From Hypsibius dujardini (Eukaryota; Tardigrada; Eutardigrada; Parachela; Hypsibiidae), in contig LRSR01001091.1 in assembly GCA_001579985.1 (NCBI GenBank), forward strand, positions 62,001-126,000: a stretch of DNA of 64,000 bases, in the 5' to 3' direction. Shown piece after piece: positions 60,258-64,000 of this stretch. The position numbers and the translations under genes are program-made. Numbering within the stretch: position 1 is the stretch's first letter; each line of letters begins with the position of its first letter. A model generated the notes under the pieces. It was not told the origin of the DNA, searched no databases, and saw nothing but the letters and a program-made list of their open reading frames with translations.

Positions 60258-60394
60258 GTTCGACCCAAGGTCATGGACACGCAAGGCGAAACGAGAGGGA
60301 ACAATCCTAAAGTATTTGGAGTAATATTGATCAAAACGGATTGAACATATATGACGCTTCATTTCACATCCTCTGCCGTATTTATATAGCTTTT
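60258..60394. repeat. 137-bp direct repeat, right copy
   Basis: Partner of 43350-43486, same orientation. Immediately beyond it the gypsy-type coding pieces of element A resume. Confidence 0.8.
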
Positions 60395-62590
60395 TTTACT
60401 GGGACGGAAGGTGATTTGTCATACGGATCATCATTCGCTGTGCTGGTTGATGAACATCCAGACACCGAACAGCCGGTTGGTCCGGTGGGAGCTCCGGTTG
60501 CTGGAATTCACCTTGGAAATCATCCACAAGAGTGGACGGACCCACTTGGAGGATGACTGACTCAGCATGTACCCTGTGGAGAATGAGACGGTAGGCATGT
60601 TATGGAGCATGGTTTTCGGCGATACACCATCGGTCGAGACAGCGGAGCTTCTAGAGGAACAGCGGAAGGAGCCGTGGATCAGCCAAGTCATCTGCGAGAT
60701 TGGCAACGGCAACAAGCAAACAAAGAAGATCTTCATGGTGTTGGATGGCCTCCTTTACCGGATGTGAAAGTCCGGTAAGACCCTTAAACCTCTCCTGGTA
60801 ATTCCAAATTCTCTGCGGATAAAGGTCTTAAAGGCTTGTCATGAAGATCTTCTGAGCGGTCACATTGGATTTAGTTGGACCCTGAAGAAGGTGAAGACAC
60901 GGGTCTTTTGGCCGGAACTGATCCTACACGTCATGCGGTATGTGGCGTCTTGCCGTGCATGCGAGATACGCAACATTTCGACGACCCAACTGGCCGGCCC
61001 TTTTCAGTCCTTCTGCTCAACGTACCCGTTCGAGATGGTGGCGACGGATGTCGTCGGGCCGCTGCCGCGGTCAAGTAGAGGTAACAAGTTCATCATTATC
61101 GCGACCTGGCTGTTCTCAAAATGGGTGGTCGTCAAGCTTTGCCTGCGCAAAAGGTTGAAGCGGTTGCTAAGGTTTTCTTCTTTGAGATCTTCCTGAAGTT
61201 TTCAATGTGTAATAAAGTCCTCTCCGATTAGGGAACACCTTTCGTCAACGGCTTGACAATGGAGTTGTACAGGCTACTCAATGTGCAACGACCCAAAACG
61301 TTCGGATACCCTTCGTGCGGGATAACGAGGCGCAAATGACAGACTTACATGCTGAGGCGGCTGCTCGAACGGAAGTCAGCCATAACGCCATGTACGCGCG
61401 CGATACTCGTCCCGGCATACAGTACAACGCGGGTGATTTTTTTCTTGTGTTTAACCCGTTTGGCAACAAGGGAAAGCCTCCAAGCTTTTAAGCCGGTACT
61501 ATGGATGGTCCTGTGAACTGCACCGTGGAGACCCAAGGTAAACGGAAAAAGGACACCTTATTGGTGCATATCTAAAAAATTAAACCTTATTGCGACCGGA
61601 ACGAGATGCTGCAGTCGTCAGACTCGGAGGAGATCATCTGGTCCGAACCTGACAATCCAGGTAAACGCATAGTTGGAAGGGTCACAGCCACGGCGCGGGA
61701 AGGGGGTATCGGGCCAAAGACGGAGGAGGGGGCCGGAGACGATGTGGCGGAGGCCCAGGAGTCGCGCCGATCGACCTGGAGCAACAAAGGTGTGCCACCG
61801 GTCCGACTCGGCCAGGAGAAATTGGGAGGTCCAAACCAACCAAGTTGAGTGGCCTCAAACTCTTGTTTTTTTTCTCTGTCTGGCGTGTCTGGCTCCCTCG
61901 GTGTTTGCGTTGCAGGTGAAGATATGTGATTGCTTTGAACCCAAGTACGCCGGCATCAACGATTTCTCCGCGTACTTGAAGTGCGCCAATACTTCTCGTA
62001 CCCGTTTCGTTTTCATCAAATACGATGCATACATCGAGACAAGGAATAAATAAACATTTCTCGGGTACTCTTCTCGGATGTCAGAAAATGTCAAAAAGGT
62101 GACAGAAGGTATCTTATGAACACCGACACGACAAACCAAATCTAACAAATTCAGGTTACATCAGCTGATTGCTGGTCTATGATCCAAACCTTAATGTGTG
62201 GGGCCAAGGATAAAACAAGGATTCATCTGAGAAGAGTGTGGTCATATGCTGGACAGCCGGTCGGGAAGGGTAGTTGGAACTCCATTTCTGAATTCAAAGC
62301 CCTCCAGTGCGAGTACGAGGATGTAGTGTTGGAGCAAGACTGCCCGACGTGCCTGGTGCTCTCGGTGGTTGGGGAGGTAACGGCAGACCGGAAAACGGGA
62401 TATGTAGTCCACGGTCATCGGACTTTCGTTTGGAAGGACCTCACGGCCACTCATCATTCATGTGAGGTGACACGGCTACCACCTCGGATGGGCCAGCTTT
62501 TCAACGATTCGGGCGTCCTCCGGGTGCGGGATCCTGCTTCCCAGATGGACTTTGTGCTGGGGCCTTTCCGAAGCCTTAAAATTTTTTGAT
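60395..62590 (+). mobile_element. Element A, right part: integrase and env-like remains (fossil)
   Basis: An integrase region with a zinc-binding H..H..C..C start (LKACHEDLLSGHIGFSW, SCRACEIRN) and a core piece (FEMVATDVVGPLPRSSRG) lies at about 60.8-61.2 kb. Its C-terminal tail (NAGDFFLVFNPFGNKGK) runs to about 61.85 kb. Beyond it, about 61.86-62.59 kb, lies an env-like region that begins with a signal-peptide-like stretch, then VKICDCFEPKYAGINDFSAY, a style seen in envelope-like proteins of some invertebrate gypsy elements (recall, not a search). It is broken at many points and old. No 3' LTR was identified. Confidence 0.75.
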
Positions 62591-62696
62591 TTGACTGTAG
62601 AGGTAAATTATTCGGCCAATCTCTTTATCGAAACAAGTTTTTTGGTGTTTGAGAAGTTCTCAGATGAAAACTGTTTTTCCACTTCCGGTCGGTCTA

Positions 62697-62940
62697 GGGA
62701 TGGCATCAAATTTCAAATGTTAAAATAAAATAAAATTAGGTGCGTTTTTGATTTGAAATTCATTTGACGAGCAGTTTGAGACGTCAAGAAGGAATCCATT
62801 AGTTTACCAATCAATGGCATAGTTTCAGTCATCTCGAGAAAAAGGCGAGTTTCCATGTAGTATTGAATTGGTCGTCAAATCAAAATCAAATCAAAATCAA
62901 ATAAAGTAAAATCGCTCATTTCGTCATTTGATGTCATCCC
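62697..62940. mobile_element. MITE, complete copy 2, TA target duplication
   Basis: Begins GGGATGGCATCAAATTTCAA and ends in TTTGATGTCATCCC, imperfect inverted ends, flanked by TA (62695-62696 and 62941-62942). The interior is AT-rich with AAATCAAAATC runs and has no ORF. The right half matches copy 1 at the left edge of the window. Confidence 0.85.
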
Positions 62941-62948
62941 TAATAGCT

Positions 62949-63052
62949 GAAAGAATAATACGGAAAGAACTAGGAAAGTCTTCTCTTTCTTTTTCATGTG
63001 AAAGGAAGAACCGACAGTACAGTAGTCCTAGTTCTTTCCGTATTATTCTTTC
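62949..63052. repeat. Perfect 27-bp inverted repeat with 50-bp spacer
   Basis: Arms at 62949-62975 (GAAAGAATAATACGG then AAAGAACTAGGA) and 63026-63052 are exact reverse complements. The spacer holds a smaller TTTCATGTGAAA palindrome. It lies seven bases from the end of MITE copy 2. It could be a second tiny transposon or the hairpin of an RNA. Confidence 0.85.
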
Positions 63053-63832
63053 GTGGTGCCTACAAGAATATAAATAAATAAAACAAAAACGTATTATAAT
63101 CGGGGTGTGCCTTCAGCTAGGCGATACCTAGAACACCAAGAATTTCAAAATTAAAAACTAGGATATATTGAGCAGCTTGCAGGTCATTTTCCGCCCAGCC
63201 CTAGGGGTGGAGCGCTGCATCACGAGACCTCAATAGGAACCGTGAAAAGCCAGATTTTGCATGCGAGCTGTTGGTCCTAGGCCTGCCAGAGATGGAGCCG
63301 GATATAGCTATCGACTAAACCGCAGAAGGGAAATACAGCAAGGACCATGATGAGGATAAGGGTAAACAGCAAAATTCGAGCTATTATCCGCGACAAATAC
63401 CTACGTGTAGTACAAAAGGCGAGACACAAGTCCGATACTGTCCTATAGTTTATCGGAGTATTAGATTTAACGCAGTGTCGTTCGGAATCCGGACACAAAC
63501 AATCGACGAACCTGCCATGATAATCGTATCGCTCAATTTGGCGTCACCTTATCACCTTCGCTAAAATTCGACAGGCTTGTTTGTGAAACGCCCGCATTCA
63601 TTTTTGGTCTTTCTACTTCAGAATGAGTTTCATTATAATTGTTATTAATGGCGTTGATTATAAGCGCAACATGTGGGCACGCGTGTGGAATTAATACATC
63701 GGAATATCTAAAGGTCACATGGTTATTCCATTTAATGTTAATCGGACTATAATTTGTGAGTTATTGCCGGGTGGAAATTTCACGACAAGCCATTGTGCGA
63801 TCATGCAGCTAAAGACGCCGTAAACGGTAGCA
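63053..63832. other. Region upstream of the right-edge secreted-protein gene
   Basis: Two minus-strand ORFs lie here (63718-63533; 63498-63277, the latter with a hydrophobic ILLFTLILIMVLAVFPF). Neither has a recognisable family or clear splice partners. The last 100 bases are presumed promoter and 5' UTR of the gene at 63833. Confidence 0.4.
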
Positions 63833-64000
63833 ATGTATTTCATCATCTTGATTTTGGGCCTTTTGGCGGGACTGACACAATCCCAAAATGTAAGTCAAAA
63901 GCAATAATTCATGTTTAATAGTAAAAATGAGAGTTAAGATTTTAGGGTGAGGTCTTTAATAGTGAGTATTATGGAATTTATATCAATTTAGAGGTTTATT
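63833..64000 (+). CDS. Start of a secreted or membrane protein gene (partial, off right edge)
   Basis: An ATG opens MYFIILILGLLAGLTQSQN, a textbook signal peptide, and at 63889 the reading meets a GTAAGT donor in phase 0. A possible second exon begins at 63946 after TTTTAG and stays open to the window end (GEVFNSEYYGIYINLEVY). This gives a 56-bp intron with a weak pyrimidine tract. Too little is visible to name the product. Confidence 0.55.

Noticed and set aside
63277-63718. Two minus ORFs, one with a hydrophobic stretch
   Set aside because: No start context, splice partner or family motif; kept only as a note in the region entry.

Overview
The window is nuclear DNA of a bilaterian invertebrate, probably a protostome. 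The evidence is densely interrupted genes with GT..AG introns of about 50-1000 bp, no operons, animal-specific proteins (synaptotagmin, MADD/Rab3-GEF, receptor with a natriuretic-peptide-receptor type ectodomain) and many transposons. I cannot name the species. Exons were read by eye from reading frame, splice sites and phase, and every exon chain below closes in frame.

Layout. Positions 1-204 hold the end of a MITE. 466-3563 (minus strand) is the first seven coding exons of a synaptotagmin-like gene that runs off the left edge. Five genes follow on the plus strand: histone H2A.Z/H2A.V (5667-7036, 5 exons, 145 aa), mitochondrial 2-oxoglutarate dehydrogenase E1 (8705-14626, 14 exons, 1024 aa), a small secreted or GPI-anchored Ly6/uPAR-type protein (16326-17677, 3 exons, 218 aa), a receptor with an ANF-receptor ectodomain, one membrane span and only a short tail (18791-22882, 10 exons, 515 aa), and the Rab3 exchange factor MADD (27049-37730, 29 exons, 1607 aa). 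22883-27048 holds no gene I can support. 38538-39560 holds two unrecognised, probably decaying, coiled-coil-like coding pieces.

From about 40.0 to 62.6 kb lies a nest of retroelement fossils. A broken Ty3/gypsy element A with env-like remains (plus strand) is split at about 43.35/60.39 kb. Inside the split lies a broken minus-strand gypsy element D (pol and gag at 53.1-59.9 kb). Element C (44322-52866), with near-identical LTRs and a 4-bp target duplication, sits beside D's far end. Inside C is a broken CR1/L2-like LINE (about 46.9-50.07 kb). A second copy of the left-edge MITE (62697-62940) and a perfect 27-bp inverted repeat follow. A signal-peptide exon at 63833 opens a new gene that leaves the right edge.

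The most unusual host feature is the spread of (CAGA)n/(TCTG)n arrays. They lie in at least a dozen introns, often start within tens of bases of the 5' splice site, and stop well short of the 3' splice site, in either orientation. The genes do not form a pathway. Synaptotagmin and MADD both belong to regulated exocytosis, but their closeness may be chance.
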